Of a stretch of DNA of 64,000 bases, positions 41,462 to 51,364 are shown piece by piece. The stretch's first letter is position 1. Each line of letters begins with the position of its first letter. The stretch is from Roseibium aggregatum IAM 12614 (GTDB lineage Bacteria > Pseudomonadota > Alphaproteobacteria > Rhizobiales > Stappiaceae): NCBI RefSeq assembly GCF_000168975.1, contig NZ_AAUW01000001.1, positions 372,001 to 436,000 on the forward strand, in the 5' to 3' direction. The notes beneath the pieces were generated by a model. It did no database searches and was not told where the DNA came from. It saw only the letters and a list, made by a program, of their open reading frames with translations. The position numbers were made by a program, and so were the translations under genes.

Positions 41462-42040
41462 ATGCTTGAAGTAATTGAACTGGACATTCCCGAAGTCAGA
41501 ATTCTCTGCCCGAAGCGGCATGGTGACAGCCGTGGTTTCTTTTCCGAAACCTACAACAAGGCTCTGCTGAGCGACGCCGGAATAGACATCGATTTCATAC
41601 AGGACAATCACGCCTATTCCGCGGAAAAGGGAACGGTTCGCGGGCTGCATTACCAGATGCCGCCCTTCGCACAGGACAAGCTGGTGCGGGTTGTGCGCGG
41701 CGCGATACTGGATGTTGCTGTCGATCTGCGGGTGGGGTCTCCGACCTACGGCCAGCATGTGTCGTCGGTCATCTCCGCTGAAAATGGAAAGCAGATCCTG
41801 GTTCCCACAGGGTTTGCCCACGGACTGGTGACGCTGGAGCCGCACACCGAGGTTCTTTACAAGGTGTCGCAATACTACGCCCCGGAGCACGACCGGGGCA
41901 TCTTGTGGAACGATCCCGAACTCGCCATCGATTGGGGTCTGGCTGAAGCCGATGCCGTCCTCTCGCCAAAAGACCGAAAATTGCCAAGGCTTGCCGAAGT
42001 CGCCGCCTGTTTTTCTTACCCGGAGGCAGCGGAAGCATGA
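41462..42040 (+). CDS. rfbC: dTDP-4-dehydrorhamnose 3,5-epimerase
   Basis: 192 residues. Cupin-type epimerase of dTDP-L-rhamnose synthesis. Motifs: [37 protein letters not shown] (active-site His and base) and [26 protein letters not shown]. Its stop overlaps the rfbB start by 4 bases. The 158-base region before it shows no clear promoter. Confidence 0.96.
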   Translation: MLEVIELDIPEVRILCPKRHGDSRGFFSETYNKALLSDAGIDIDFIQDNHAYSAEKGTVRGLHYQMPPFAQDKLVRVVRGAILDVAVDLRVGSPTYGQHVSSVISAENGKQILVPTGFAHGLVTLEPHTEVLYKVSQYYAPEHDRGILWNDPELAIDWGLAEADAVLSPKDRKLPRLAEVAACFSYPEAAEA

Positions 42041-43119
42041 AGGTTCTCGTTACGGGTGGTGCCGGCTTTATCGGATCCGCGGTCGTGCGAAAGCTGGTGT
42101 CGCAGCAGCTTGCGGGCGTCGTAACAGTCGACGCCCTGACCTATGCCGGTAACATGGCATCACTCGCGCCAGTTTTGGATACGCGACAGCACCGCTTTGT
42201 GAAGGCTGACATACGCGACGGTGCCGCAATGGCCAGTCTCCTGGAAAAGGAAGCGCCTGACGCGGTGATGCATCTGGCCGCCGAAAGCCATGTCGACCGG
42301 TCAATAGACGGCCCGGCTGCCTTTATCGATACAAACATCGTGGGAACCTGCACCTTGCTGGAAGCGGTGCGAGGATATTGGTCCGGCTTGCCACTGCCAC
42401 GCAAGGAAGCGTTCCGGTTTCATCATGTGTCCACGGATGAGGTCTATGGCAGTCTCGGCCCGTCGGGCGCCTTCAAGGAAACAACCGCATACGCACCGAA
42501 TTCGCCTTATAGCGCCTCAAAGGCTGCGTCGGATCATCTGGTCAGGGCTTGGCACCATACCTATGGGCTGCCGGTGGTCACCACCAATTGCTCCAACAAC
42601 TACGGGCCTTATCAGTTTCCCGAAAAGCTGATCCCCTTGATGATCCTGAACGGGCTTGAGGACAAACCGCTGCCGGTTTACGGCGCGGGTGCCAACATCC
42701 GGGACTGGCTTCATGTCGAAGATCATGCGGACGCCTTGTGGCTGGTGCTGACGCGCGGCGTGCCGGGGCAGGTCTACAATATCGGCGGTGACGCCGAGCG
42801 GCGGAACATCGACGTTGTGTACCTGATCTGCGATCTGCTGGATGAGCTGGTGCCTTCTGGCAAATCTCGGCACGAATTGATCACCTTCGTGACCGACCGA
42901 CCCGGCCATGATGCACGTTACGCCATGGACATTTCCCGGATTACTGCCGAGCTGGGCTGGCGGCCCAGCCATTCCTTTGAAAGCGGATTGCGCCAGACGG
43001 TCGACTGGTATCTTGCCAATCGCAGTTGGTGGGAAGCAGTTCGCACCGGCCGCTATGCCGGCAACAGGCTGGGGCTTGGTGCCAATGGTGTTTCAAGTGC
43101 ATCTGCTGGTGCCCCATGA
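42037..43119 (+). CDS. rfbB: dTDP-glucose 4,6-dehydratase
   Basis: 360 residues. Extended SDR: NAD-binding [15 protein letters not shown], catalytic [13 protein letters not shown] (Asp-Glu pair) and [15 protein letters not shown] (Tyr-x3-Lys). Converts dTDP-glucose to the 4-keto-6-deoxy sugar. It overlaps rfbC and rfbD by 4 bases each. Confidence 0.96.
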   Translation: MKVLVTGGAGFIGSAVVRKLVSQQLAGVVTVDALTYAGNMASLAPVLDTRQHRFVKADIRDGAAMASLLEKEAPDAVMHLAAESHVDRSIDGPAAFIDTNIVGTCTLLEAVRGYWSGLPLPRKEAFRFHHVSTDEVYGSLGPSGAFKETTAYAPNSPYSASKAASDHLVRAWHHTYGLPVVTTNCSNNYGPYQFPEKLIPLMILNGLEDKPLPVYGAGANIRDWLHVEDHADALWLVLTRGVPGQVYNIGGDAERRNIDVVYLICDLLDELVPSGKSRHELITFVTDRPGHDARYAMDISRITAELGWRPSHSFESGLRQTVDWYLANRSWWEAVRTGRYAGNRLGLGANGVSSASAGAP

Positions 43120-44006
43120 CGCGCATACTGCTCACCGGCGCGAACGGCCAGCTTGGCTATGAAGTCGCCAGGAAAGGCCGGGAAATGGGGCTCGATCTGG
43201 CGGCACTCGACAGATCGCAACTGGATATTACAGACCGCGCGGCCGTTGCGGATGTCGTGCAGCAGATTGCCCCCGATCTGATCATCAATACGGCCGCCTA
43301 CACCGCCGTCGATCGCGCCGAAACCGACAGTCAGGCGGCCTTTGCGGTCAATCGTGACGGACCACGCAATCTTGCGGAAGCTGCGCAAAAGCACGGATCG
43401 GTGCTGATACATTTTTCGACGGACTACGTCTTCGACGGGTCACAACCTCATGCTTATGTCGAACAGGATGAAGTCGGCCCCATTGGCGTATACGGCGAAA
43501 GCAAGGAGGCGGGAGAAGCCGCCATCCGCGCAGTCACTGAGCGTCACCTGATCCTGCGCACGTCCTGGGTCTACGGCGTTCATGGCGCCAATTTTGTTCG
43601 CACGATGCTGAGGCTCGCGCAGGAGAGGGCGCACATTCGTGTTGTCAACGATCAGAGCGGGTGTCCGACCTATGCTGCGGATCTGGCGGAAGTCGTGCTG
43701 CGACTGGCCGAACGGGTCCTGAACGGGCAGCTTCAACAAGACGGCTACGGGACATTTCACTGTGCCGGTCAGGGCCAGGTGACCTGGCATGGGTTTGCGG
43801 ACAAGATTTTCCAGCTTGCCGGCGAGCGGTTCGGCAAAAAGCCTGAGCTGATTGCCATTCCAGGCTCCGAATTTCCCTCGCGCGCCAGGCGGCCGGCAAA
43901 CTCGGCACTGGATTGCTCAAAACTGGCGCGGGTTCACGGGCTTGCCTTGAGACAGTGGCAAGAAGCATTGTCGGACATGCTGGACCATCTGGATCGAAAT
44001 GCCTGA
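43116..44006 (+). CDS. rfbD: dTDP-4-dehydrorhamnose reductase
   Basis: 296 residues from the ATG giving [20 protein letters not shown]-type reductase; [35 protein letters not shown] holds the catalytic Tyr-x3-Lys. It makes dTDP-L-rhamnose. An open frame begins 90 bases earlier inside rfbB but is not family-like. rfbA follows after 37 bases. Confidence 0.96.
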   Translation: MTRILLTGANGQLGYEVARKGREMGLDLAALDRSQLDITDRAAVADVVQQIAPDLIINTAAYTAVDRAETDSQAAFAVNRDGPRNLAEAAQKHGSVLIHFSTDYVFDGSQPHAYVEQDEVGPIGVYGESKEAGEAAIRAVTERHLILRTSWVYGVHGANFVRTMLRLAQERAHIRVVNDQSGCPTYAADLAEVVLRLAERVLNGQLQQDGYGTFHCAGQGQVTWHGFADKIFQLAGERFGKKPELIAIPGSEFPSRARRPANSALDCSKLARVHGLALRQWQEALSDMLDHLDRNA

Positions 44007-44043
44007 TTTTACTTAAGCACTTGGACGGAATTGGAGTTGGCAA

Positions 44044-44913
44044 ATGAAAGGCATCGTACTCGCGGGGGGAAGCGGAACGCGTCTTTTCCCGGTTACCAGA
44101 TGCATCTCCAAGCAACTGCTGCCTGTCTACGACAAGCCGATGATCTACTATCCATTGAGCGTCCTGATGCTTGCGGGGATAAGAGATCTGCTGATCATCA
44201 CGACACCGCGGGATGCAGCCGCCTTTCAGAGCCTTCTGGAAGACGGTGCGCAATGGGGCGTCAATATCAGTTATGCCGTTCAGCCCGAGCCGGCGGGCAT
44301 CGCGCAGGCGTTCCTGATCGCTGAGGACTTTCTCGCGGGGCAGGAATGTGCCCTCATCCTGGGGGACAATCTCTATTATGGCCACGGTCTGACGGACATT
44401 CTCGCGCGGGCGTCTGAACGAAAGTCCGGAGCGACCCTGTTCGCCTATGAAGTCGCCCAGCCGGAGCGCTATGGCGTCATTTCTCTCGACCCCTCCGGAA
44501 AACCGTCTTCGATAGAAGAAAAGCCGAAATCCCCGCGCTCTTCCTGGGCCGTGACAGGACTTTACTTCTACGACAAGGACGTTGCCGCCATCGCCTCCGA
44601 CATCCGTCCAAGTGCACGGGGTGAACTGGAAATCACGGATGTGAATGCCCGGTATCTGGAACGTGGGGACCTCCATGTCGAACAACTTGGCCGCGGATTT
44701 GCGTGGTTCGATATGGGAACGCACGACAGTCTCATCGAGTCCGCAACCTTCGTCCAGGCCATCGAAAAAAGACAGGGGCATCGCATCGCCGTGCCGGAAG
44801 AAATTGCATTCAAGAACGGCTGGATTACTGTGAACGATCTGGAGCGCCTGAGCGAAGACTATTCCAACAGCGGGTATGGCAGTTATTTGCTGAAGATCGC
44901 GCAGGCAACATAG
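44044..44913 (+). CDS. rfbA: glucose-1-phosphate thymidylyltransferase
   Basis: 289 residues. Nucleotidyltransferase with GIVLAGGSGTRLFPVTRCISKQLLPVYDKPMIYYPLS at the N-terminus, and LILGDNLYYGHGL with the metal-binding Asp. It makes dTDP-glucose, the first step of the rhamnose branch. It is the last gene of rfbCBDA, which is complete here. Confidence 0.96.
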   Translation: MKGIVLAGGSGTRLFPVTRCISKQLLPVYDKPMIYYPLSVLMLAGIRDLLIITTPRDAAAFQSLLEDGAQWGVNISYAVQPEPAGIAQAFLIAEDFLAGQECALILGDNLYYGHGLTDILARASERKSGATLFAYEVAQPERYGVISLDPSGKPSSIEEKPKSPRSSWAVTGLYFYDKDVAAIASDIRPSARGELEITDVNARYLERGDLHVEQLGRGFAWFDMGTHDSLIESATFVQAIEKRQGHRIAVPEEIAFKNGWITVNDLERLSEDYSNSGYGSYLLKIAQAT

Positions 44914-44915
44914 CG

Positions 44916-44952
44916 GCACCAGATCCGGCTTCTTCTTTCGCCGGCTTGGTGC
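44916..44952 (+). terminator. imperfect hairpin after rfbA
   Basis: GCACCA...CCGGC pairs with GCCGG...TGGTGC around a loop of about 10 bases, starting 3 bases after the rfbA stop. There is only a weak T-rich stretch (AGTTTAGTTTC) afterwards, so the call is tentative. Confidence 0.4.
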
Positions 44953-44996
44953 GCCGATTAGTTTAGTTTCTTGCGGAATTTGAAGGATTATTATTT

Positions 44997-45563
44997 ATGA
45001 CAGTCCTTCGCCGGATTACCCAGGTTTTCGGATCTCCTTATACTTTCGGGGCTGCTTGCTGGTGGTATCTTTTGGGCAAGAGGGTACGTGCACAGAACAG
45101 ATTTCGTGCAGTCTTCAGCAGCAATATCGTCCAGGCATATAATGATCGCATTGCGAATGCCGTCTGCATGGCTCAGGCAAAGCTGACTGACGAGGAAATT
45201 GCGGGCATTCGCAAGGAAATTGAGGGTTGGGACGAAAAGCCCCTCATTTCCATCGTCATGCCGGTCTATAATTCTGACGGAGAGCAGCTTGGAGCCGCAG
45301 TTGAATCCGTCAGGCAGCAGATTTATCAGGACTGGGAACTCTGCATAGCGGACGATTGTTCGACTGTGCCGCAGGTCCGCACGATCCTTGAAGCTGTTGC
45401 GGCTGAGGACAGGCGCATCAAACTCGTCTTCAGAAACACAAACGGCCATATCTGCGCGGCATCAAACTCAGCTCTTGAACTTGCTGAAGGCCCATTTGTT
45501 GCCTTCATGGATCATGACGACCCGGAAACCCAGTTGATCATAGATCTCGTACAAGGCGTGTGA
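44997..45563 (+). pseudogene. family 2 glycosyltransferase, truncated
   Basis: 188 residues. The start is ordinary: an N-terminal extension, then the GT-A core PLISIVMPVYNSDGEQLGAAVESVRQQIYQDWELCIADDCST and EGPFVAFMDHDD, which is the metal-binding D-x-D region. After MDHDD (45521) the sequence stops matching a GT2 and ends at a TGA 14 codons later. The rest of the catalytic domain is missing. The truncated end abuts the tail of an opposite-strand glycosyltransferase, so two gene remnants are fused tail to tail. Confidence 0.75.
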
Positions 45564-46087
45564 GGCGACTACGATGGTTTCGGCTGCCGTTGATAGCATC
45601 TTGTGCTGTCCATTGCGGAGGCCAAGCAACCGCTCCCGGTAATTTTCGGGAAGGGACAGGTCGTGCTCTGCGGCTCAGAGATTGTCATCGATCACATAGT
45701 AGAGCCGCTTGTTCTTCTCGCCTAAAAGACGCTGGACGACAGCAGGATGATCCCGCCGGCAAACGACGATGGCCCTGCGGGTTGAAAACGAGTTGATGCC
45801 CTCACGACGCAAGCCGCTTTCACGATTTGAGTTCAGGAAATAGATGTCTGTTGTAGGAATGGTTTTGAATGAGGAGTGCATATTGCGAGCAAAGAGGCTG
45901 TAGCAATAATATAAATCTTCTGAAGACCTTATTGGTAATTTTTCGGATATTTTCATAAAGAAAATTGCTCGAAAGATCGGGTTGAAATACTGTAGCTCAA
46001 TATCACGCGAGACTTCATAGATTGTCGCTGATTTTTTTCGGGCGCCGCAAGATGAAATTCAATGTCACTATAGGTAAGTTTACCCAT
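45522..46087 (-). pseudogene. second glycosyltransferase remnant with several lesions
   Basis: A decayed glycosyltransferase on the minus strand. From MGKLTYSDIEFHLAAPEK (46087) the frame breaks at a run of seven A (46032-46038 on this strand); the next frame gives SATIYEVSRDIELQYFNPIFRAIFF, then MKISEKLPIRS to RLYYVIDDNL. There a TGA (45675-45677) replaces the expected Trp codon; the same frame continues with AAEHDLSLPENYRERLLGLRNGQHK and SHALYEIYDQLGF. It ends at the junction near 45522. So it has a frameshift, a nonsense codon and a lost C-terminus. The YVIDD-x-L motif is typical of polysaccharide glycosyltransferases in these loci. Confidence 0.65.
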
Positions 46088-46245
46088 GGTGAGCCGTGCA
46101 CCGCAAGCAACTCCGGGAGGCGAAAGCTCTCCGCGGCAAAACTTATGCGAGAATATTTTGATCCAGAACCGATACGCCCAAGGCAAGGCTGAAAAACAGC
46201 CGCCACTCGTTCTGCAATTAACAAATTATATGGGGAAGTTGGTGT

Positions 46246-46322
46246 TGGTCGGGCAGGCCGGATTTGAACCGACGACCCCTTCACCCCCAGTGAAGTGCGC
46301 TACCAGGCTGCGCTACTGCCCG
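46246..46322 (-). tRNA. tRNA-Pro(GGG)
   Basis: 77 bases including an encoded CCA end. Acceptor CGGGCAG pairs with CTGCCCG, D-arm GCGC/GCGC, anticodon stem CTTCA/TGAAG with loop CTGGGGG (anticodon GGG, reading CCC/CCU), T-arm GTCGG-TTCAAAT-CCGGC. The 3' end faces the two broken glycosyltransferases. Confidence 0.96.
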
Positions 46323-46365
46323 AACGGACCCTACCTAGCTTGTTCGCATGACAAGCGCAAGCAGG

Positions 46366-47670
46366 TTATTGCGCTTGGGCAGGGGCTTTTCCAGACTTCT
46401 GTAACTTCCGGCCATTGACCGCGCCGACGTACGCCGCGGAGCGGCCGTGACCCAGCTTTTCCGCGGCAATCAGCCCCCATGCGAGGCCGTAGAGCATGTA
46501 CATGTGCCGCCAGTGATCCGTGTCGATGATCGCGGAGAGGATCAGATGCGCCGTAAAAACGGCAAAGACGCTCTGTGTGAAAGCCGTCCACGGGCGTGAT
46601 TTGAACAGGAGCGGCGCCAGGGCGCAGAACGTCCAGAGGGCCATCAGAATATAGATCGAGCCGCCAAGCCAGCCGTAGGTGGTGTAGCCCTTCAGATAGA
46701 CGTTGTGCTCGTCCTCCGGGAAATACTTGTTGAATTCCAGCGGACCAAGACCGAGCGGATGGTCCATCACCATCTGAAACCCGAGCGAATATCGAGCGAA
46801 ACGGCCAAGGCGGGCGCCATCGTAGGATTGCACGAGCTTTGCGCGTTCGGCGAACATGTCGGCAACCGTGTCAACGGAGAGCGCTGCGCCTATCAGTGCC
46901 AGGACGGCAAGAATGCCGATTGCACCGAGCAGCACGAGGCGTGCCCGGCGGGGGCCGGGTTTTTCGGTGACAAGCGCCAGAAAATAAATGAGCAGAACCG
47001 ATGCCAGCAGAACACCCCAGGCACCGCGCGAGAAACTCAAGAAGACGCCAAGCATCAAAATGGCGAGCGGCACCAGCAGATGCAGGTTGTGCAGGACAGA
47101 CTGGCGCAGCAGCTTCTGGATCAGGAGCACGGTCGGTAGCACAAGAAACGGGCCGAACACGTTGGGGTCCTGGAAGGTGCCGCGGGCTCGATCGTAGAGC
47201 GTGAAATAGGATGCGCCCGGGAAGAGGTGGAAATATCCGGCGATCCCGATGGCCGCCACCAGCACGGCACTGGCGATATAGCCGCTCTGGATGACCCGGA
47301 ACCGCCCGGGGTCTTCCGCGATGATGGCGGCATAAAATATGGCTGTGACCGCCAGAAAGCCGGAAACGGCGATGTACATCACCGCATCGCCCATTTCCTT
47401 GGCCATCGGAATGGAGGCAATTCCGCCGGCGATATAAAGCATCAGGCAGATGATCAGTGGACCGAACTCTCGCCGAAGCTTGAGGCCGCAGGCAAGCCAG
47501 ACGACCAGAAGAAGCGCCATATAAAGTTCGTAGGGCGCCGGTTCCTCAATCACGAAACCCGAGAGAAAGGCAGCAAGCCAAAGCGAACCGTTGCCCAGAC
47601 TTTTGGCCTGAAGACCGATGGGCGCGCGCGCATGGGGCGTGCCGCCGAAAGGTTCGGTCGCAAGGCTCAA
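46366..47670 (-). CDS. O-antigen ligase/polymerase-like membrane protein
   Basis: 434 residues, about 12 membrane helices. The Wzy_C/O-antigen ligase region is seen in the periplasmic loop after YSLGFQMVMDHPLGLGPLEFNKYFPEDEHNVYLKGYTTYGWLG, where Glu-His-Asn-x-Tyr is the family pattern. It could join O-antigen to lipid A core or polymerise an exopolysaccharide. It overlaps the following glycosylphosphotransferase gene by 4 bases. Confidence 0.85.
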   Translation of the reverse strand: MSLATEPFGGTPHARAPIGLQAKSLGNGSLWLAAFLSGFVIEEPAPYELYMALLLVVWLACGLKLRREFGPLIICLMLYIAGGIASIPMAKEMGDAVMYIAVSGFLAVTAIFYAAIIAEDPGRFRVIQSGYIASAVLVAAIGIAGYFHLFPGASYFTLYDRARGTFQDPNVFGPFLVLPTVLLIQKLLRQSVLHNLHLLVPLAILMLGVFLSFSRGAWGVLLASVLLIYFLALVTEKPGPRRARLVLLGAIGILAVLALIGAALSVDTVADMFAERAKLVQSYDGARLGRFARYSLGFQMVMDHPLGLGPLEFNKYFPEDEHNVYLKGYTTYGWLGGSIYILMALWTFCALAPLLFKSRPWTAFTQSVFAVFTAHLILSAIIDTDHWRHMYMLYGLAWGLIAAEKLGHGRSAAYVGAVNGRKLQKSGKAPAQAQ

Positions 47671-49274
47671 TAAGCGTTCTCCGTATTGAAAAGTCGAAAT
47701 GGTGTTTGAAGAAGGATCTTCAGGTCAAACAGGATCGACCAGTTCTCGATATAGTAGACGTCGCACTCCACACGCTTCTGGATTTTTTCCGGCGTGTCGA
47801 CTTCACCGCGCCAGCCGTTGATCTGGGCATATCCGGTCACGCCGGGTTTCACCTTGTGCCGCGCGAAATAACCGTCGACGACGTCGTCCCAGGTCTTGTT
47901 GTCGGTGTGGGCGTTGACCGCATGCGGGCGAGGGCCGACAAGCGACAGGCTGCCGCCCAGAACGTTGAAAAGCTGGGGCAGTTCGTCAATCGAAGTCTTG
48001 CGGATGAACCGCCCGACCCGGGTGACGCGCGGATCGCCCTTTGTAACCACTTTCTTTGCGTCCGGATCGGCCATTTCCGTATACATGGATCGGAATTTCA
48101 GAACTTCGATGATCTCGTTGTTGAAACCATAACGCTTCTGCCTGAACAGGACCGGCCCCTTGCTTTCCAGCTTCACGGCGATGGCTGCCGCGATCATGAC
48201 CGGGAACAGCATGATGAGAGCCAGTGAACCGAAGACCAGGTCGAAGATGCGTTTGGCCACCATGTCCCAGTCGGCAATCGGCTTTTCGACAACATCGACA
48301 AAGGGAACCGTGCCGATGAAGCTGGATCCGCGGTTACGGAAGCGAACCTTGTCCGTGTGGGCCGAAAGCCGGATGTCGACCGGCAGGACCCACAGTTTTT
48401 TCAAAAGCTCCAGCACCCTTTTCTCTGCGCGCAAGGGAATGCAGACAATGAGCATGTCAATGCGTGCAAGCCTTGCGAACTCCACAAGGGCGCTGATGTT
48501 ACCGAGTTTCGGATATCCGGCCACGACTGGTGGTGAACGGTCGTTGTTCCGGTCGTCGAAAATACCGCAAATACGGATGTCGTTGTCTGGCTGAGCTTCC
48601 AGATCGTGGATCAGTTCCTGGGCGGCCGTGCCGCCGCCGACAATGATCGCACGCCTTTCCAGGCGGCCCGATTTCATCCAGTGGCGCACCAGCCGGAAGA
48701 CAACGAACCGCGACAGGCAAAGTCCCGTCAGACTTGTGGCGAACCACGCGCCAATCCAGGCTTCAGAAAGCTCGGCGCCAACACTTGTCGTGGTGCGCAG
48801 AAGCGCGAACATGGCAAACACAAGGGTCCAGCCGGCAGCTACGCGCCCGATCTGCGACAGACCCTGGCGCATGACCGGTACCTGATAGAGATCGGCCGCC
48901 TGAAAAAAAGCGAGCGCGAACAGGAGGGCGGCGCTGGTGATAAAAAGATTGCCAAGTCCGAAGCCGGCGGCTTCCGGACTGCTAAAGCTCGCGACAAGGG
49001 CTGTCCCGGCAATAAGCAATACATCCGTCAGGCGCACCATGCCCGTAAGAACGGTTGCAGACAGGCCTTTTCCGCCAAGACCCTGTGCAATTTCAAAGGC
49101 TTCGGCTGAAAGGCTGCTGTTGGCGGCAGACAGAACCTTGATGTTGCTTTGTCCGGTCGTGCCTTGAACGGAGTGTCTGAGATGCTGTTCCAGCCGGTTG
49201 CCAAGACCGGATACACCGCCCGGAACAGGCTTCGGTTCAAATGGATCTGTAGGTTTTAAAACTGGACTTCTCAT
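47667..49274 (-). CDS. undecaprenyl-phosphate sugar phosphotransferase (WcaJ-type)
   Basis: 535 residues. An N-terminal disordered stretch, about four membrane helices, a central Rossmann-like CoA_binding_3 region (RAIIVGGGTAAQELIHDLEAQPDNDIRICGIFDDR), a further helix and the C-terminal catalytic domain with KRIFDLVFGSLALIMLFPVMI, KLESKGPVLFRQKRYGFN and KTSIDELPQLFNVLGGSLSLVGPRPHA. It loads the first sugar phosphate onto undecaprenyl phosphate, starting repeat-unit assembly. It sits in an operon with the GT4 and ligase genes. Confidence 0.93.
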   Translation of the reverse strand: MRSPVLKPTDPFEPKPVPGGVSGLGNRLEQHLRHSVQGTTGQSNIKVLSAANSSLSAEAFEIAQGLGGKGLSATVLTGMVRLTDVLLIAGTALVASFSSPEAAGFGLGNLFITSAALLFALAFFQAADLYQVPVMRQGLSQIGRVAAGWTLVFAMFALLRTTTSVGAELSEAWIGAWFATSLTGLCLSRFVVFRLVRHWMKSGRLERRAIIVGGGTAAQELIHDLEAQPDNDIRICGIFDDRNNDRSPPVVAGYPKLGNISALVEFARLARIDMLIVCIPLRAEKRVLELLKKLWVLPVDIRLSAHTDKVRFRNRGSSFIGTVPFVDVVEKPIADWDMVAKRIFDLVFGSLALIMLFPVMIAAAIAVKLESKGPVLFRQKRYGFNNEIIEVLKFRSMYTEMADPDAKKVVTKGDPRVTRVGRFIRKTSIDELPQLFNVLGGSLSLVGPRPHAVNAHTDNKTWDDVVDGYFARHKVKPGVTGYAQINGWRGEVDTPEKIQKRVECDVYYIENWSILFDLKILLQTPFRLFNTENAY

Positions 49275-50503
49275 TATTGATTGCTCGATCTGGCAAGAAC
49301 AGTCTGCGCACGGCTTACGGCAGAGACACTTTCAACCTTGGTGGATGTCGAGCTGTCGGTCGGAGCGATGCCCTGGATTTCCTGATAGAGGGTCGTAATT
49401 CTGTCGTTCATCAGGTCGACCGAGAATGTTTCGGCAAGACAGCTGCGCAGTTTTTTCGCCTGCTTTGCCATCTCGGCCGGATCGGCGAGGGCTTCTTCCA
49501 TGGCAACGGTCAGTTTGCCGATATGGCCCGGCGCCACCAGGCGATTGACATAGCGGCCGAATATTTCCGGAATGCCTCCGACCCGTGTTGCGATCAGCGG
49601 CCGCTCGGCGGCCACGGTCTCCAGAATGATGTAGGGCATGGCTTCCGCACGCGAGGGAACAACAACGGTTCTCGCAAGTTTGAAAGCCTCCCGGGCGGGC
49701 AGGGCGCCGTGGAACGTAATTGAACCTTCCAGCCCCAGCTTTTTGACCATGTTTCGATAGCGCTCTTCATCCGGGCCTTCGCCGACGATATGAGCCTTGG
49801 GCGCGATGCCGGTTTTCAGGCGAATGTTGTAAAGCGCCTCGATGAACAGGTCAGGCCCCTTCAGATCCCGCAGCATGCCGATATAGAGAAAATCGGCGGC
49901 CTCATTATTGACGGGAACCGGTTGGAATTCCTCTGTCGTCAGCCCGTTGTAAACGATCCGCGACCGTGCTGTCGGGTGACCGACCTTGCTTTCATAAGCC
50001 GCGGCTTCATAGTCGGAGACGAAGATCAGCCCGTCAGTCATCCGGCCCAGGAGCCGTTCCAGCATGTGATAAACACGGCCTTCGAACCGGTTGGGGTCGT
50101 AATGCAGGCTGCCGCCGTGCGGGCAATAGACCCGGGCGGTTTTCTGGCCTCGCAGCCGCAGCACAGTGCCGATCAGGCGCGCATAGGCCCCGCCTTTGGC
50201 ACCATGTCCATGCAGGATGTCGGGGTTGAGATCCCGAATATGTCTGTAGAGAGAAACAGTCGCCGTCAGATCCTGAACGGTTAGCTGACGTTGCATGGGA
50301 AAGCGTGCAAGGCCGAGAGAAAGCTTCGGCTTCAGCTCTTCAAGAAGTTTATTGTCGAACGCACTGCCCGTGTTGCTGTCGCATACGAGCCCGACATCGT
50401 GTCCCGCTTCCGACTGGCAGATGGCCAGATCACGGATGTGGCGGAAGATACCGCCGATAGGCGAGCGTACGCAATGCACGATCCGCATAGGGGGCGTTGT
50501 CAT
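49274..50503 (-). CDS. family 4 glycosyltransferase
   Basis: 409 residues, GT-B fold. N-terminal MRIVHCVRSPIGGIFRHIRDLA, central DILHGHGAKGGAYARLIG and the C-terminal nucleotide-sugar region DFLYIGMLRDLKGPDLFIEAL with SRAEAMPYIILETVAAERPLIATRVGGIPE (E-x7-E motif). It adds a sugar to the lipid-linked repeat. The stop overlaps the WcaJ-type start by one base. Confidence 0.92.
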   Translation of the reverse strand: MTTPPMRIVHCVRSPIGGIFRHIRDLAICQSEAGHDVGLVCDSNTGSAFDNKLLEELKPKLSLGLARFPMQRQLTVQDLTATVSLYRHIRDLNPDILHGHGAKGGAYARLIGTVLRLRGQKTARVYCPHGGSLHYDPNRFEGRVYHMLERLLGRMTDGLIFVSDYEAAAYESKVGHPTARSRIVYNGLTTEEFQPVPVNNEAADFLYIGMLRDLKGPDLFIEALYNIRLKTGIAPKAHIVGEGPDEERYRNMVKKLGLEGSITFHGALPAREAFKLARTVVVPSRAEAMPYIILETVAAERPLIATRVGGIPEIFGRYVNRLVAPGHIGKLTVAMEEALADPAEMAKQAKKLRSCLAETFSVDLMNDRITTLYQEIQGIAPTDSSTSTKVESVSAVSRAQTVLARSSNQ

Positions 50504-50609
50504 AATGCATTATCCCTGTTTCAACCCCCAGGTTTCTTTTTGAACCTGTGGGGCACTGAGACTGCATCCTAACAAAGGGTGGTGAGTCCACTGTTAACTT
50601 GGCGAAGCC

Positions 50610-51167
50610 CTAAAAATAACGCTCGCGGACGTAAATTGTGTCACCAGGACGCACCGGGTCCGAAATAGGAACACGGCCGTTTAGAATTTCACCGTTGAGC
50701 TGGCGGGTGATATCCACATTGGATTGAAGCGCCCGCGAGCTGAATCCACCCGCTGTTGCGATGGCATTTTGAACGGTCATGCCGGCAACGTAGTTGTACT
50801 GGCCCGCATTTTGCACTTCACCCATGACGAAGATCGGGCGGTAGGTATCGACCTCCACCGAGACGTCCGGATCGCGGATATAACCCTGGCGCAGCTTGGC
50901 TGCGATTTCGGCTGCCAATCCTTGCTGGGTCTTGCCGCGCGCAGCAACGCTGCCGACCAGAGGGAAGGAAATATATCCTGCCTGATCAACAACATAGGTA
51001 TTGGACAGGTCATCCTGGCCGAACACAATAATGCGCAGCTTATCGCTTGAGTCCAACCGGTAAGGCTGGGTCAGTGTTTCGTGAAACGCTGTCGGCGGCT
51101 GTCTGTACCCGCTGCATGCAGCAAGGCCCAGGCACAGGCCCAGGACAACAAGCGCTCTCGTTCGCAT
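50610..51167 (-). CDS. polysaccharide export outer-membrane lipoprotein (Wza/ExoF-like)
   Basis: 185 residues from the ATG giving MRTRALVVLGLCLGLAAC; the lipobox LAAC puts the lipidated Cys at 18. Poly_export motif YRLDSSDKLRIIVFGQDDLSNTYVVDQAGYISFPLVGSVAARGKT, then SLBB-like PIFVMGEVQNAGQYNYVAGMTVQNAIATAGGF. It is shorter than Wza of E. coli (379 residues), closer to rhizobial ExoF-like forms, and would form or anchor the export channel. It is separated by 197 bases from the divergent Wzz-like gene. Confidence 0.9.
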   Translation of the reverse strand: MRTRALVVLGLCLGLAACSGYRQPPTAFHETLTQPYRLDSSDKLRIIVFGQDDLSNTYVVDQAGYISFPLVGSVAARGKTQQGLAAEIAAKLRQGYIRDPDVSVEVDTYRPIFVMGEVQNAGQYNYVAGMTVQNAIATAGGFSSRALQSNVDITRQLNGEILNGRVPISDPVRPGDTIYVRERYF

Positions 51168-51364
51168 CAACGACTCTCCTACAATTCGGAGACAGGATCG
51201 CGCTTTATGGTTAATTGAGGGTGAAGAGCACAAAAGACATGCTGGAGCCCCTGTCAAATTTGCGCATGCATTAATTAACAGGGCTGCCTGGGAGACTGTA
51301 CCCAGCTTAACCGAACGCTTACCATAATTCGACATAGTTTGCCGGTATTTTGGAGTTTCAATCG

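Noticed and set aside
44997..46245. Insertion sequence at the glycosyltransferase junction
   Set aside because: No transposase frame, terminal inverted repeats or target duplication were seen at the junction.
50525..50553. Terminator between the Wza-like and GT4 genes
   Set aside because: The hairpin (CCCCCAGGTT / AACCTGTGGGG) has a bulge and no T-run in either direction, so it is not called as an intrinsic terminator.
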